The notes beneath the pieces were generated by a model. The model was not told the origin of the DNA. It did not search any database and saw nothing but the letters and a program-made list of their open reading frames with translations. From the NCBI GenBank assembly GCA_964425745.1, contig CAYRNW010000005.1, positions 1 to 64,000 on the forward strand: 64,000 bases of DNA. The letters run 5' to 3'. Origin of the DNA: CALCNS01 sp964425745. GTDB lineage: Bacteria; Bacillota; JAAYKD01. A program made the translations under genes and the position numbers. Position 1 is the first letter of the stretch. Each line of letters starts with the position of its first letter. Of this stretch, positions 27,449 to 36,899 are shown in pieces.

Positions 27449-28621
27449 TTGGAAAACGGAAAGAAAACACGAGTTTTGACCATTTTCGGTACCAGGCCGG
27501 AAGCAATCAAAATGGCTCCTTTGGTGAAAGCACTGGAAAAATCGCCTTTTGTTGAATCTTTAGTCTGTGTCACTGCACAACACCGTGAGATGCTGGATCA
27601 GGTATTGCACTCTTTTGAAATCACTCCGGATTATGATCTGAATATCATGCAGCAAAGACAAACGTTGACCGGGGTCGCGATTCGAGCCTTGGAAGGGTTG
27701 GAAGGGGTCATGGAAAAATCCAAACCTGATTTGATTTTGGTTCATGGGGATACATTAACAACGTTTATTGGCGCACTGATTGCGTATTTTCATCAGATCC
27801 CGATTGGTCATGTAGAAGCCGGATTAAGAACCTATGATAAATATTTTCCCTTCCCGGAAGAAATGAACCGACAACTGACAGGGCGCTTGGCGGATCTTCA
27901 CTTTGCTCCTACTCCTTTGGCTAGGGAACACTTACTTACCGAACGAGTTCCCAATGAAAAGATTTTTGTCACAGGCAATACGGTTATCGATGCCATGGCA
28001 TACACCATTAAAGAAGGATACAAGTTCAGAGAGGACTCTTTGAATCATTTAGATGTCAACAAAAAACTGATGGCGGTTACTGCGCATCGCAGAGAGAATT
28101 TAGGAACTCCCATGATGCATATTGCTAACGCGGTGAGGAATCTGGTTCTAGAAAATGATGATATTGAGGTTGTCTGGCCGGTTCATCGAAACCCGGCAGT
28201 TCAAGAAGTTGTTCTGCCTCGACTCCAAGACTTATCGAGAGTTCATCTAATCGATCCTTTAGACCCGGACGATATGCATAACCTCATGGCACGTAGTTAT
28301 ATCATTCTTACGGACTCCGGTGGAATCCAAGAGGAAGCACCCGCCTTAAAAAAACCGGTTTTGGTTTTGAGAGATGTAACCGAACGACCGGAAGCAGTTG
28401 AAGCAGGGACCGTTCTCCTAGTGGGAACTGATGAAGAATTGATTGTTAAAGAGGCAAATTCGCTCCTTCAAGATACGAACCGATATTTACAAATGCAGCA
28501 AGCGGTTAATCCCTATGGCGATGGTCAAGCCTGCCGTCGCATTGTCGAAGCCATCGAATATGCCTTTTGTCATCGAAAACAAGCTCCAGAACCATTTATC
28601 GTTCCACTAGCGAGGATGTGA
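27449..28621 (+). CDS. mnaA: UDP-N-acetylglucosamine 2-epimerase (non-hydrolysing)
   Basis: A 390-residue GT-B-fold epimerase interconverting UDP-GlcNAc and UDP-ManNAc. Motifs: IFGTRPEAIKMAPLV, TAQHREMLDQVL, HGDTLTTFIGAL, GHVEAGLRTYDKYFPFPEE, TAHRRENLG, and LTDSGGIQEEAP. TTG start with a perfect AGGAGGTGA overlapping the wecA stop. The mnaA-atpI order is common in Bacillota. Confidence 0.94.
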   Translation: MENGKKTRVLTIFGTRPEAIKMAPLVKALEKSPFVESLVCVTAQHREMLDQVLHSFEITPDYDLNIMQQRQTLTGVAIRALEGLEGVMEKSKPDLILVHGDTLTTFIGALIAYFHQIPIGHVEAGLRTYDKYFPFPEEMNRQLTGRLADLHFAPTPLAREHLLTERVPNEKIFVTGNTVIDAMAYTIKEGYKFREDSLNHLDVNKKLMAVTAHRRENLGTPMMHIANAVRNLVLENDDIEVVWPVHRNPAVQEVVLPRLQDLSRVHLIDPLDPDDMHNLMARSYIILTDSGGIQEEAPALKKPVLVLRDVTERPEAVEAGTVLLVGTDEELIVKEANSLLQDTNRYLQMQQAVNPYGDGQACRRIVEAIEYAFCHRKQAPEPFIVPLARM

Positions 28622-28622
28622 T

Positions 28623-29054
28623 TTGGAAATGGAACCAAATCTTATGGAGTATTGGGCAACGTGGAGAAAATATGCAAAAGCGATTTTGATTATGACCTTC
28701 ATGCTTGTAGTAGGAACTGTTTGGTTTGATCCTTCTGCAGCAATAGGTGCCCTGATTGGCGGAGTGATTGCCTTTCTCAACTTCCGTTTGTTAGCATTGG
28801 ATGTGCAACGAACGGTGGAAAAACCTCCCCAAGAAGCACAAAAGTTTGCTTTCTTCCGCTATTTGGTCCGTTTCTTAACGGTAGCCGTCATGCTTGTGAT
28901 TTTATTATTACATCCGTGGTTTGGATTAAGCGCATTTGTCGCAGCGATTCCGCCGTTATTTTCTGTTAAATTAACCTTAGCTGTTGAAACAATGATCAGT
29001 TACTTTGGTAAATTAGCGAAGAATAGTACTCATTCCAATCAGAAAGGGGGTTAG
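28623..29054 (+). CDS. atpI: ATP synthase subunit I (AtpI)
   Basis: A 143-residue membrane protein with four predicted hydrophobic segments, in the position always held by atpI just before atpB. AtpI is a chaperone-like factor that helps assemble the c-ring and may aid Mg2+ uptake. Sequence is poorly conserved in the family; the call rests on topology, size and context. TTG start at 28623, 7 bases after GAGG inside the mnaA end; ATG at 28629 is the alternative. Confidence 0.8.
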   Translation: MEMEPNLMEYWATWRKYAKAILIMTFMLVVGTVWFDPSAAIGALIGGVIAFLNFRLLALDVQRTVEKPPQEAQKFAFFRYLVRFLTVAVMLVILLLHPWFGLSAFVAAIPPLFSVKLTLAVETMISYFGKLAKNSTHSNQKGG

Positions 29055-29057
29055 TAC

Positions 29058-29729
29058 ATGGGAGAACTCAATATTACAGGTCCACAAATACTTTTCCGTA
29101 TTGGAGGGTATCCTATCACGGAAACTTTGCGAAATCAATGGATTATCATGGGTATCCTGATTTTTGCAGCATGGTTTTCAACAAGAAATCTACAAAAATT
29201 CCCGAAGGGGAAACAACATTTTGCCGAACTCTGGGTCTCCATTATTCAAGGATTGGTAAAACAGGCGATGGGAGAGAAAAATGCTTGGTTTGCACCTTAT
29301 GTCATTGCACTTTTACCGTTCATTTTCCTAAACAATATCAGTGGTCTTATTGGATTAAGACCCGCTACCGCTGATTTGAACACTACTTTGGGGCTTGCTC
29401 TGATGACTGTTTTTATGTTGCACTATTACAACATCAAGTCCAATGGCATCATCACATACCTCAAAGGATATTTATCACCGTTTCCTTTTTTCTTGCCAAT
29501 CAATATTGTGGGTGAGTTATCGAAACCGGTTTCGTTATCCTTCCGTTTGTTCGGAAACATGTTTGGTGGCAGCGTTATCTTAAGCTTGATTTATCTCGCT
29601 TTACCGTTCTTTTTGAAGCTGGTCTTACCACTACCATTCCACATTTATTTCGATATCTTTGCTGGGGCAATACAAAGTTTTATCTTTACTATGCTTACAA
29701 TGGTTTTTGTAGCCATTGCTATAGGTTAA
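29058..29729 (+). CDS. atpB: F0F1 ATP synthase subunit a
   Basis: A 223-residue membrane stator subunit that forms the ion half-channels against the c-ring. The family block SKPVSLSFRLFGNMFGG contains the essential Arg163, and IGLRPATADLNTT is the conserved helix preceding it. The C-terminal helix AGAIQSFIFTMLTMVFVA matches the IQAYIFTMLT motif. AAAGGGGG precedes the ATG; only 3 bases separate it from atpI. Confidence 0.96.
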   Translation: MGELNITGPQILFRIGGYPITETLRNQWIIMGILIFAAWFSTRNLQKFPKGKQHFAELWVSIIQGLVKQAMGEKNAWFAPYVIALLPFIFLNNISGLIGLRPATADLNTTLGLALMTVFMLHYYNIKSNGIITYLKGYLSPFPFFLPINIVGELSKPVSLSFRLFGNMFGGSVILSLIYLALPFFLKLVLPLPFHIYFDIFAGAIQSFIFTMLTMVFVAIAIG

Positions 29730-29778
29730 TGGTACCCACCGAAAATCGGATAGGGTTAATTGAAAGGAGTTTTCTATC

Positions 29779-30054
29779 ATGAATGAAGCTTTAATTATGG
29801 GTCGCGCAATTGTTTTAGCCGGATCGGCTATTGGTGCTGGTATTGGTTTAATCGCAGGTTTAGGACCTGGTATTGGTCAGGGATATGCTGCCGGTAAAGG
29901 TGCCGAAGCCGTAGGCCGTCAACCTGAAGCACGTGGCGACATTACTCAAACCATGTTGTTAGGTCAAGCAATGGCCGAGACCACAGGAATTTACTCTTTG
30001 ATCATCGCTTTGATTTTAGTGCTCTTAAATCCCCTCGTAGGTTTGGTCGGCTAA
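29779..30054 (+). CDS. atpE: F0F1 ATP synthase subunit c, Na+-binding type
   Basis: A 91-residue hairpin of two membrane helices that builds the rotor ring. The loop has the GRQPEARGD motif. The ion site matches the Na+-specific set known from Ilyobacter tartaricus c-ring: Gln34 in helix 1, then Glu67, Thr68 (Ser in I. tartaricus), Thr69 and Tyr72 in AETTGIYSL. H+ specific rings usually lack the Gln and the hydroxyl-Thr pair. AAAGGAG is upstream. Confidence 0.95.
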   Translation: MNEALIMGRAIVLAGSAIGAGIGLIAGLGPGIGQGYAAGKGAEAVGRQPEARGDITQTMLLGQAMAETTGIYSLIIALILVLLNPLVGLVG

Positions 30055-30119
30055 CAAAACATCAAGGACCAACCTTTATGTAACAATGTTATCAGATATA
30101 GACCTATAAGGAGGTTACC

Positions 30120-30617
30120 ATGGAATATAAACCCATGATTGATATTTCAGCAGATGTTATCTTTACAATCATCAATTTTTTAATTCTGCTGGTAATCCTT
30201 TATAAGATTCTTTATAAACCGGTTACTGCAATGATGGCTAAAAGAGAAGAAGAGATTCGCAATGCTGTTACAGGAGCTTCCGCCGAGAGAGAAGCTGCTC
30301 TACAAATGAAAGCCGAATATGAGAAAATGTTGGCCAATGCTCGTGGTGAAGCCCAACAAATCATGAATCGTGCTCATCAGCAAGGCGAAAAAATTGTGCA
30401 AGATGCTCATGAAAAAGCCGAGAGCGATGCCCAACAAATCATTGTCAGAGCACAGCAGGAAATCCTTACCGAAAAAGAGCAAACCTTCCAACAACTGAAG
30501 GGTGAAATCGTTGAGTTAGCAATTGCGGCAGCTGAGAAGTTGATCGGTGACCGCATGGATTCAGAAACGAATCGACGTCTCGTCAATGAGTTCATTCAAA
30601 GCAGAGGAGACGATTAG
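30120..30617 (+). CDS. atpF: F0F1 ATP synthase subunit b
   Basis: A 165-residue peripheral-stalk subunit: one N-terminal membrane helix (VIFTIINFLILLVILYKILY), then a long charged, Ala/Glu/Gln-rich coiled coil of the b-type dimerisation domain, ending LAIAAAEKLIGDRMD. AAGGAGGTTACC directly precedes the ATG. It abuts atpH with no spacer (TAG|ATG). Confidence 0.95.
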   Translation: MEYKPMIDISADVIFTIINFLILLVILYKILYKPVTAMMAKREEEIRNAVTGASAEREAALQMKAEYEKMLANARGEAQQIMNRAHQQGEKIVQDAHEKAESDAQQIIVRAQQEILTEKEQTFQQLKGEIVELAIAAAEKLIGDRMDSETNRRLVNEFIQSRGDD

Positions 30618-31163
30618 ATGAAGAATAGTATCGTTGCAAAACAGTACGCTTCTGCAATCTATCAAGCGTCCACCGCTACCGGCAAAGTTGATGCAATTCT
30701 TCATCAAATGGAGCAGTTGGCCGAGTTGTTACACTCTTATCCGGAGGTTTTGCTTTTCTGGCAACATCCTCAGATCAAACCATTGTCGAAAATGCAAGGG
30801 GTTCAAGAGGTTTTAGAACAACCCTTCATGCCTGAAACAGCAAGTTTTCTTATGATGATTTTGGAAAAAGGGCGTAGCGACATTTTAGAAGAAGTTTTAG
30901 AACAATTTAAACATCTCCAATTGGAGGAGCAAGGGATTATCGTGGTTAAAGTATCTACCGCGAATCCGTTGACCGAGGAAGAGGAGCAACGCTTAATAGA
31001 GAAGCTTCGGAAAGAGTACAACAAAGAAATTCAATTAGAGACCCACGTACTCCCCGAATTATTAGGTGGAATTCGAATTCAGGTTGAGGATACTGTATTT
31101 GACAGTACAATCCGCCGGCGTTTGGACAAAATGCGCGAGGTTTTATTGCCTCAGTTCCGTTAA
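30618..31163 (+). CDS. atpH: F0F1 ATP synthase subunit delta
   Basis: A 181-residue stator subunit linking F1 to the b stalk. The N-terminal VAKQYASAIYQAS opening and the C-terminal PELLGGIRIQVEDTVFDSTI followed by RRLDKMREVL are the family signatures. GGAGACGATTAG upstream provides the ribosome site; the start immediately follows the atpF stop. Confidence 0.95.
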   Translation: MKNSIVAKQYASAIYQASTATGKVDAILHQMEQLAELLHSYPEVLLFWQHPQIKPLSKMQGVQEVLEQPFMPETASFLMMILEKGRSDILEEVLEQFKHLQLEEQGIIVVKVSTANPLTEEEEQRLIEKLRKEYNKEIQLETHVLPELLGGIRIQVEDTVFDSTIRRRLDKMREVLLPQFR

Positions 31164-31229
31164 CTTTGGCGAAGTGTTCTAGTTCGGATCAAAACAATAA
31201 AGGAAAACCAGAAGAACGGAGTGACTTGA

Positions 31230-32741
31230 ATGCACTTGAAACCAGAAGAGATTAGCGCGATTCTGTTACGCCAAATACAAGGATATGAAGAGAAGTTATC
31301 CGTTGAAGAAGTCGGAACCATCTTAACAGTGGGAGACGGTATTGCGCGTATTTATGGTTTAAAGAATGCTATGGCCGGCGAACTTTTACAGTTTGAAAAC
31401 GGCGTATATGGCATGGTAATGAACTTAGAAGAAGACAGTGTCGGTTGTATTTTATTAGGACCTGAAGAAGGTATCAAAGAAAGCCAAACAGTACGAGGGA
31501 CTCGACGGGTGATGTCAGTTCCCGTAGGAGATGCTCTGGTGGGCCGAGTCATCAATGCAGTTGGCGAACCCATCGATGGTAAAGGCCCCATTGCCTCCAC
31601 AGGTTTTAGACCCATTGAAACCTTGGCCCCTGGCATCATTGATCGTCAACCGGTCTTTGAATCCCTAGCAACAGGGTTAAAAGTAGTAGACTCCATGACT
31701 CCGATTGGTCGTGGTCAACGTGAATTGATCATTGGCGATCGAGGCACCGGAAAAACTGCCTTAGCCATTGATACCATCATCAATCAAAAAGGCAAAGATA
31801 TTATTTGTATCTACGTAGCCATTGGGCAAAAATCTTCTAGCGTAGCGCGTGTTGTCAAAAAACTTGAAGATTACGGTGCTATGGAGTATTCGATTGTAGT
31901 TGCAGCATCGGCATCAGAGCCGCCTGCATTACAGTATATTTCCGCATACGCCGGATGTGCCATTGGTGAAGAATTTATGCATCAAGGGAAACATGTTTTG
32001 ATTATCTACGATGATTTATCAAAACATGCGGTTGCGTACCGTACCGTTTCCCTGTTGTTACGACGTCCCCCAGGTCGCGAAGCGTTCCCAGGAGATGTTT
32101 TCTACTTACACTCTCGTTTATTGGAACGAGCGGCAAAGCTCTCCGACCAATTAGGGGGCGGATCTTTGACAGCTTTACCCTTGGTCGAGACTCAAGCCGG
32201 AGATGTTTCAGCCTATATTCCAACGAATATTATTTCCATTACCGATGGTCAGGTTTTCTTGGAAAGTGATCTATTCTTCTCGGGACAACGACCGGCAATG
32301 AACGTTGGTATTTCGGTTTCCCGTGTTGGTGGAGATGCACAGATTCGGGCAATGAAACAAGTTGCCGGACGTATGAAATCTGAATTGGCGCAATATCGCG
32401 AACTAAAATCCTTTGCACAGTTCGGTTCCGACTTAGATGATGAAACCAAATTTCGTCTAAATCGCGGAGCTCGTTTAGAAGAGCTGTTAAAGCAAGGAGA
32501 GAATGTTCCAATGTCGGTTGAGGAAGAGGTCATTTCGATTTACACCGGTGTTAATGGACATTTGGATGAATTCTCAATTGAACGGATTCAACCCTTTGAA
32601 CGCGATTTCTTAGCCTTCATTCGGGATCAACATCCGGAGATTATTGCTGACATTACCTCAACTCAAAAGTTGACCGATGAAAATCGTGCAGCTCTCGAGC
32701 AAGCAATCAAAGAGTTTAAAGCCATCTTTGGTGTGGCTTAA
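31230..32741 (+). CDS. atpA: F0F1 ATP synthase subunit alpha
   Basis: A 503-residue nucleotide-binding, non-catalytic F1 subunit. Contains EVGTILTVGDGIARIYGL, the Walker A GDRGTGKTA (regulatory site), QKSSSVARVVKKLE, LLLRRPPGREAFPGDVFYLH and the VGISVSRVGGDAQI block. Length is normal. CGGAGTGA precedes the ATG. Confidence 0.97.
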   Translation: MHLKPEEISAILLRQIQGYEEKLSVEEVGTILTVGDGIARIYGLKNAMAGELLQFENGVYGMVMNLEEDSVGCILLGPEEGIKESQTVRGTRRVMSVPVGDALVGRVINAVGEPIDGKGPIASTGFRPIETLAPGIIDRQPVFESLATGLKVVDSMTPIGRGQRELIIGDRGTGKTALAIDTIINQKGKDIICIYVAIGQKSSSVARVVKKLEDYGAMEYSIVVAASASEPPALQYISAYAGCAIGEEFMHQGKHVLIIYDDLSKHAVAYRTVSLLLRRPPGREAFPGDVFYLHSRLLERAAKLSDQLGGGSLTALPLVETQAGDVSAYIPTNIISITDGQVFLESDLFFSGQRPAMNVGISVSRVGGDAQIRAMKQVAGRMKSELAQYRELKSFAQFGSDLDDETKFRLNRGARLEELLKQGENVPMSVEEEVISIYTGVNGHLDEFSIERIQPFERDFLAFIRDQHPEIIADITSTQKLTDENRAALEQAIKEFKAIFGVA

Positions 32742-32764
32742 AGCGATGGGAAGGAGGAATTCCC

Positions 32765-33631
32765 ATGGCTAAGGGTATTAGAGAAATGCGGCGTCGTATT
32801 CAAAGTGTTTCCAATACGGAGCAAATTACGAAAACGATGAAAATGGTTTCTGCCGCAAAATTGCGAAGAGCCGAAGCCGCTGCGTATCAAGCAAGAGATT
32901 ACACCGATGCAGTGATGTCCGTTGTCAATCGTGTTATTAGTCAAATGGACAAAAGTGAATTATCACATCCGTTTTTACAGGAGAACACGAACGGAAAAAC
33001 GGCAATCATTGTTATAACTTCCGACCGTGGTTTATGCGGTGCTTTTAACGGCAACCTCATCCGTACCGGTTTTGAAGAATATCAGAAAGCAACCAATCTA
33101 AATGGGGGTTGTCTGATGGTCTTGGGGAATCGTGGCGTCGATGCTTATCGTAGAATGAAGATCGGGTTGGAACATTCCGGTCGGGACATCGGAGATTCGG
33201 CAAATGTGTTGACCCTACGACAACTCACACCAAAAATCGAACAATTGTGGAAAAAAGAAGGCTATACAAACCTTAAAGTGGTCTATGCGTATCACGCAAC
33301 GTCCATTTCATATCAAGTGAGAGTTCTCGATGTTTTACCATTCCGTGCAGAATCAAGTTCTGTGAAATCCGCTCAATATTTGTTTGAACCTGGCGCAGAG
33401 GCAGTTGTTTCATCCTTGCTTCCGAGTTATTTAGAAGCTAGCCTCTTCAAAGCACTTTTAGAAACCAAGGCCAGTGAACACGGTGCTCGTATGGCAGCTA
33501 TGGACAATGCAACCCGCAATGCTGCCGATATGATCAAACGATTGACGTTGCATATGAACCGGTTGCGTCAATCTGCAATCACCGATGAATTGTTGGAAAT
33601 TATTAACGGTGCTGAGGCGCTGAAAGGGTAG
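32765..33631 (+). CDS. atpG: F0F1 ATP synthase subunit gamma
   Basis: A 288-residue central-shaft subunit. N-terminal MRRRIQSVSNTEQITKTMKM and C-terminal EHGARMAAMDNATRNAADMI are the two conserved coiled-coil helices; TSDRGLCGAFNGN is the Rossmann-like core motif. GGAAGGAGG lies upstream. Confidence 0.97.
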   Translation: MAKGIREMRRRIQSVSNTEQITKTMKMVSAAKLRRAEAAAYQARDYTDAVMSVVNRVISQMDKSELSHPFLQENTNGKTAIIVITSDRGLCGAFNGNLIRTGFEEYQKATNLNGGCLMVLGNRGVDAYRRMKIGLEHSGRDIGDSANVLTLRQLTPKIEQLWKKEGYTNLKVVYAYHATSISYQVRVLDVLPFRAESSSVKSAQYLFEPGAEAVVSSLLPSYLEASLFKALLETKASEHGARMAAMDNATRNAADMIKRLTLHMNRLRQSAITDELLEIINGAEALKG

Positions 33632-33670
33632 ACGTTTGTCTACGTAAATTTGATTGCAAGGAGGAAAACT

Positions 33671-35053
33671 ATGTCTGAAGGTTATATTATAGCGGTTATC
33701 GGACCGGTCGTCGATGTGCGATTTCCGGACGGTAATTTGCCGAACATCAACCATGCTGTGCGGATTACTTCCCCTAATGTCGAAAAGCCGATTGTAGCGG
33801 AAGTTTCGCAGCATTTGGGTGATAATACAGTGCGTTGTGTTGCTTTATCGAGCACCGATGGATTAGTGCGTGGATGTGTGGTAGAGAATACCGGTGGGCC
33901 CATTACGGTACCGGTAGGAAAAGGTACCTTGGGAAGAATTTTAAACGTCCTTGGAGAACCTGTAGATCAAAAGGGACCCATTGATTCCGATACCTTTTTA
34001 CCCATACATCGCAATGCTCCAGAATTGGAAGAGTTGTCGGTTTCTACCGATATTCTCGAAACTGGGATCAAGGTTATCGATTTAATATGTCCTTATCCCA
34101 AAGGTGGTAAAATTGGTCTATTCGGTGGAGCCGGTGTTGGCAAGACCGTATTGATTCAAGAGCTTATCCGAAACATTGCTACTGAGCACGGCGGCTATTC
34201 TGTTTTCGCGGGTATTGGCGAACGCAGCCGTGAAGGCAATGGCCTTTACAGAGAAATGACCGAGTCCGGAGTTATTGATAAAACTTGTATGGTTTTTGGT
34301 CAAATGAACGAGCCGCCGGGTGCGCGTTTGCGTGCTGGATTGACCGGCTTGACCATGGCTGAATATTTCCGGGATGAAATGGGCCAAGATGTGTTGTTCT
34401 TTGTCGATAATATGTTCCGATTTGTCCAGGCAGGTTCTGAGGTTTCTGCACTATTGGGTCGTATGCCTTCTGCCGTTGGGTATCAACCGACTTTGGCTAC
34501 CGAATTAGGTCAGATTCAAGAACGAATCGCTTCAACAAATAAAGGTTCTATTACATCAATCCAAGCCATTTATGTGCCTGCCGATGACTATACAGATCCA
34601 GCCCCTGCTACCTTGTTCGGGCATTTGGATGCTACTACCAACCTTGACCGTGGATTAGCGGCACAGGCGATTTTCCCCGCCGTTGACCCGTTGGATTCCA
34701 GTTCCAAATACTTGGATCCCAGAATTGTTGGAGAAGAACATTACCGAGTTGCCCGGGGTGTGCAACAAGTTCTGCAACGCTATAAAGAATTGCAAGATAT
34801 CATCGCCATTCTTGGTATGGATGAATTGTCTGAAGAAGACAAAAAGAGCGTTCAACGTGCGAGAAGAATTCAACGCTTCTTGTCGCAACCCATGTTCGTT
34901 GCGGAAGCATTTACCGGTCAAGAGGGTCGTTTCGTTTCCAGACAAGAGACCGTTCGTGGTTTTGCTGAAATTTTAGCTGGAAATTATGATGACTTGCCGG
35001 AATCTGCTTTCTACATGAAGGGTTCTATTGATGAAGTCCGCGGTAACAAATAA
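33671..35053 (+). CDS. atpD: F0F1 ATP synthase subunit beta
   Basis: A 460-residue catalytic F1 subunit. Walker A GGAGVGKTVLIQEL, the catalytic Glu in GERSREGNGLY, Walker B VLFFVDNMFRF, and the DELSEEDK motif (DELSEED in the family) are present. Start at 33671 with AAGGAGG upstream; the ORF extends back to 33650 without a site. The FFVDNMFRF segment has Met where many orthologues have Ile. Confidence 0.97.
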   Translation: MSEGYIIAVIGPVVDVRFPDGNLPNINHAVRITSPNVEKPIVAEVSQHLGDNTVRCVALSSTDGLVRGCVVENTGGPITVPVGKGTLGRILNVLGEPVDQKGPIDSDTFLPIHRNAPELEELSVSTDILETGIKVIDLICPYPKGGKIGLFGGAGVGKTVLIQELIRNIATEHGGYSVFAGIGERSREGNGLYREMTESGVIDKTCMVFGQMNEPPGARLRAGLTGLTMAEYFRDEMGQDVLFFVDNMFRFVQAGSEVSALLGRMPSAVGYQPTLATELGQIQERIASTNKGSITSIQAIYVPADDYTDPAPATLFGHLDATTNLDRGLAAQAIFPAVDPLDSSSKYLDPRIVGEEHYRVARGVQQVLQRYKELQDIIAILGMDELSEEDKKSVQRARRIQRFLSQPMFVAEAFTGQEGRFVSRQETVRGFAEILAGNYDDLPESAFYMKGSIDEVRGNK

Positions 35054-35064
35054 AGGAGAGACCA

Positions 35065-35478
35065 ATGGCGAAAAAATTTGATGTGGAAATCGTCACTGCT
35101 CAAGGCCTTTTTTGGCGCGGAGAAGCCGATATGGTCATTATGCAAACAGTAGAGGGCGAAATGGCAGTGATGCATGGTCATATTCCCGCTGTGGCCGCAT
35201 TGAAACCCAGTCCACTCAGAATTCGCGATGAAGAAGGAAAAATCAAAGTAGTGTTCATTGGTGGCGGATTCATGGAAATGGATGGGAAAAAGGCAACATT
35301 CTTATTACGGAGTGCCGAATGGCCTCAAAGCATTGATATTACAAGAGCCGAAGAGGCAAAACGTCGAGCAGAGGAAAGACTTGCAAAAGCCGATGGTAGT
35401 ACGGATCAAGAGCGTGCTGAAGCGGCATTGCAAAGAGCAATCACACGTTTGAAAATTGCACAAAGCAATCGAGAATAA
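35065..35478 (+). CDS. atpC: F0F1 ATP synthase subunit epsilon
   Basis: A 137-residue subunit with the N-terminal beta-sandwich (FDVEIVTAQGLFWRGEADMV, GHIPAVAALKPSPLRI, GGGFMEMDGKKATFL) and a C-terminal helical hairpin rich in Ala, Glu and Arg. It binds gamma and can inhibit hydrolysis. AAAGGAGAG upstream; last gene of the atp operon. Confidence 0.95.
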   Translation: MAKKFDVEIVTAQGLFWRGEADMVIMQTVEGEMAVMHGHIPAVAALKPSPLRIRDEEGKIKVVFIGGGFMEMDGKKATFLLRSAEWPQSIDITRAEEAKRRAEERLAKADGSTDQERAEAALQRAITRLKIAQSNRE

Positions 35479-35483
35479 AGCGA

Positions 35484-35520
35484 AGCCGTGGAGGAAACGT
35501 TCTCCACGGCTCGCGTTTGT
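35484..35520 (+). terminator. Probable terminator of the atp operon
   Basis: AGCCGTGGAG (35484-35493) pairs perfectly with CTCCACGGCT (35502-35511), loop GAAACGTT. The tail CGCGTTTGT is only weakly T-rich, so termination may be incomplete and allow reading into murA. Confidence 0.55.
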
Positions 35521-35590
35521 ACCTCTATAAAGGGTTTTTGATGCTAATTACCGAACTTCTATTGAGTAATAAGACATGGGGGAATGTTCG

Positions 35591-36844
35591 ATGTCAACTT
35601 TTCATATCATCGGGAGTCAACCTACTGAGGGAAGGATTCCCGTACATGGAGCAAAGAATGCGGTTTTACCGATTATGGCCGCTACCCTCCTAGTTTCGGA
35701 ACCGTGTATTCTACATAGTGTTCCCTATGAGTTAGAAGATGTTCGTTTAATGATACGAATTTTAGAATCTCTTGGCGTAAAAATCGAACGCCAGGGCGAT
35801 GATTTATATATAGACGCCAGTACTATAAATACCTTGGAAGCTCCCTATGATTTAGTCTCAGGAATGAGAGCTTCCTTTGTTATTTTAGGTCCTTTGATTG
35901 CACGAATGCGGGAGGCCAAAGTTGCGATGCCCGGGGGTTGTGCAATTGGTATTCGACCGGTAGATTTGCATCTAAAGGGCCTACAAGCCCTTGGAGCTGA
36001 GTTGAAGCTCGAACATGGCTATGTGTATGCCCAAGCAAGTAAACTTCAAGGAAAACGCATTTACCTTGATTTCCCTTCAGTAGGAGCAACCCAAAATATT
36101 ATGATGGCGGCAACCTTAGCTGAAGGGACTACAGTCATAGAGAATGCTGCGGCGGAACCTGAGATCAGTGATTTGGCGACTTTCCTCAACTCTTGCGGAG
36201 CAAAAGTGCATGGAGCCGGAACAAACGTCATCCGGGTCGAGGGAGTAGTTGCACTGACAGGGTGTCAACATGAAATCATCCCCGACCGAATAGAAGCCGG
36301 AACTTTTTTAGTGGCAGCCGCAGTCACTCGAGGAGATGTGTTGGTTGAGAATGCAGTTTCTAATCATCTCAAACCAGTGATTGCAAAGCTTCGTGAGAGC
36401 GGACATAAAGTCACCGAATATGCCGAAGGGATTCATATTGTGGGAGGACATTCGATTCTCCCAACACATATCACCACTTCACCACATCCGGGATTTCCAA
36501 CCGATATGCAAGCCCAATTTATGGCGTTGCTGACCTTGTCACTGGGCAACAGTACAATCACTGAAACCGTTTTTGAAAATCGTTTTATGCATGTCAACGA
36601 GTTTATCCGCATGGGTGCCAATATTCGTATTGATGGCCGTATTGCTTATATACAGGGAGTGAAGCGGTTGACAGGAGCTCCGGTTCGGGCAACCGATTTG
36701 CGAGCGGGGTCAGCATTGGTATTAGCCGGTATGGCTGCTGAAGGGGAGACCATTGTACACGATACTTTTCATATTGACAGAGGTTATATGCAATTAGAGC
36801 AGAAGCTGAAAGGAATTGGAGTTCAGATAACGCGATATGATTAA
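35591..36844 (+). CDS. murA: UDP-N-acetylglucosamine 1-carboxyvinyltransferase
   Basis: A 417-residue enzyme of the EPSP synthase fold that transfers enolpyruvate to UDP-GlcNAc, the first committed step of peptidoglycan synthesis. The catalytic loop PGGCAIGIRPVDLHLKGL holds Cys117, so it should be of the fosfomycin-sensitive type. Also visible: GAKNAVLPIMAATLL and RAGSALVLAGMAAEG. Start 35591 chosen for GGGGGAAT upstream. Location behind the atp operon matches murAA of many Bacillota. Confidence 0.95.
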   Translation: MSTFHIIGSQPTEGRIPVHGAKNAVLPIMAATLLVSEPCILHSVPYELEDVRLMIRILESLGVKIERQGDDLYIDASTINTLEAPYDLVSGMRASFVILGPLIARMREAKVAMPGGCAIGIRPVDLHLKGLQALGAELKLEHGYVYAQASKLQGKRIYLDFPSVGATQNIMMAATLAEGTTVIENAAAEPEISDLATFLNSCGAKVHGAGTNVIRVEGVVALTGCQHEIIPDRIEAGTFLVAAAVTRGDVLVENAVSNHLKPVIAKLRESGHKVTEYAEGIHIVGGHSILPTHITTSPHPGFPTDMQAQFMALLTLSLGNSTITETVFENRFMHVNEFIRMGANIRIDGRIAYIQGVKRLTGAPVRATDLRAGSALVLAGMAAEGETIVHDTFHIDRGYMQLEQKLKGIGVQITRYD

Positions 36845-36890
36845 ACAAACAGCAGGGGAGTTTTAGTTCCCCTGCTGTTTGTTTAATCAT
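36841..36890. terminator. Strong bidirectional terminator between murA and clpB
   Basis: A perfect 19-bp stem, 36841-36859 with 36868-36886, overlaps the murA stop codon. Both flanks offer T-rich tails (TTTGTTTAATCATT on +; TTTGTTTAATC on -), so it serves both convergent genes. Confidence 0.88.
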
Positions 36891-36899
36891 TACCAGAAA

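Noticed and set aside
36603..36890. Minus-strand open frame over the 3' end of murA.
   Set aside because: It lies antisense to a strongly conserved gene, covers the terminator and has no start signal.
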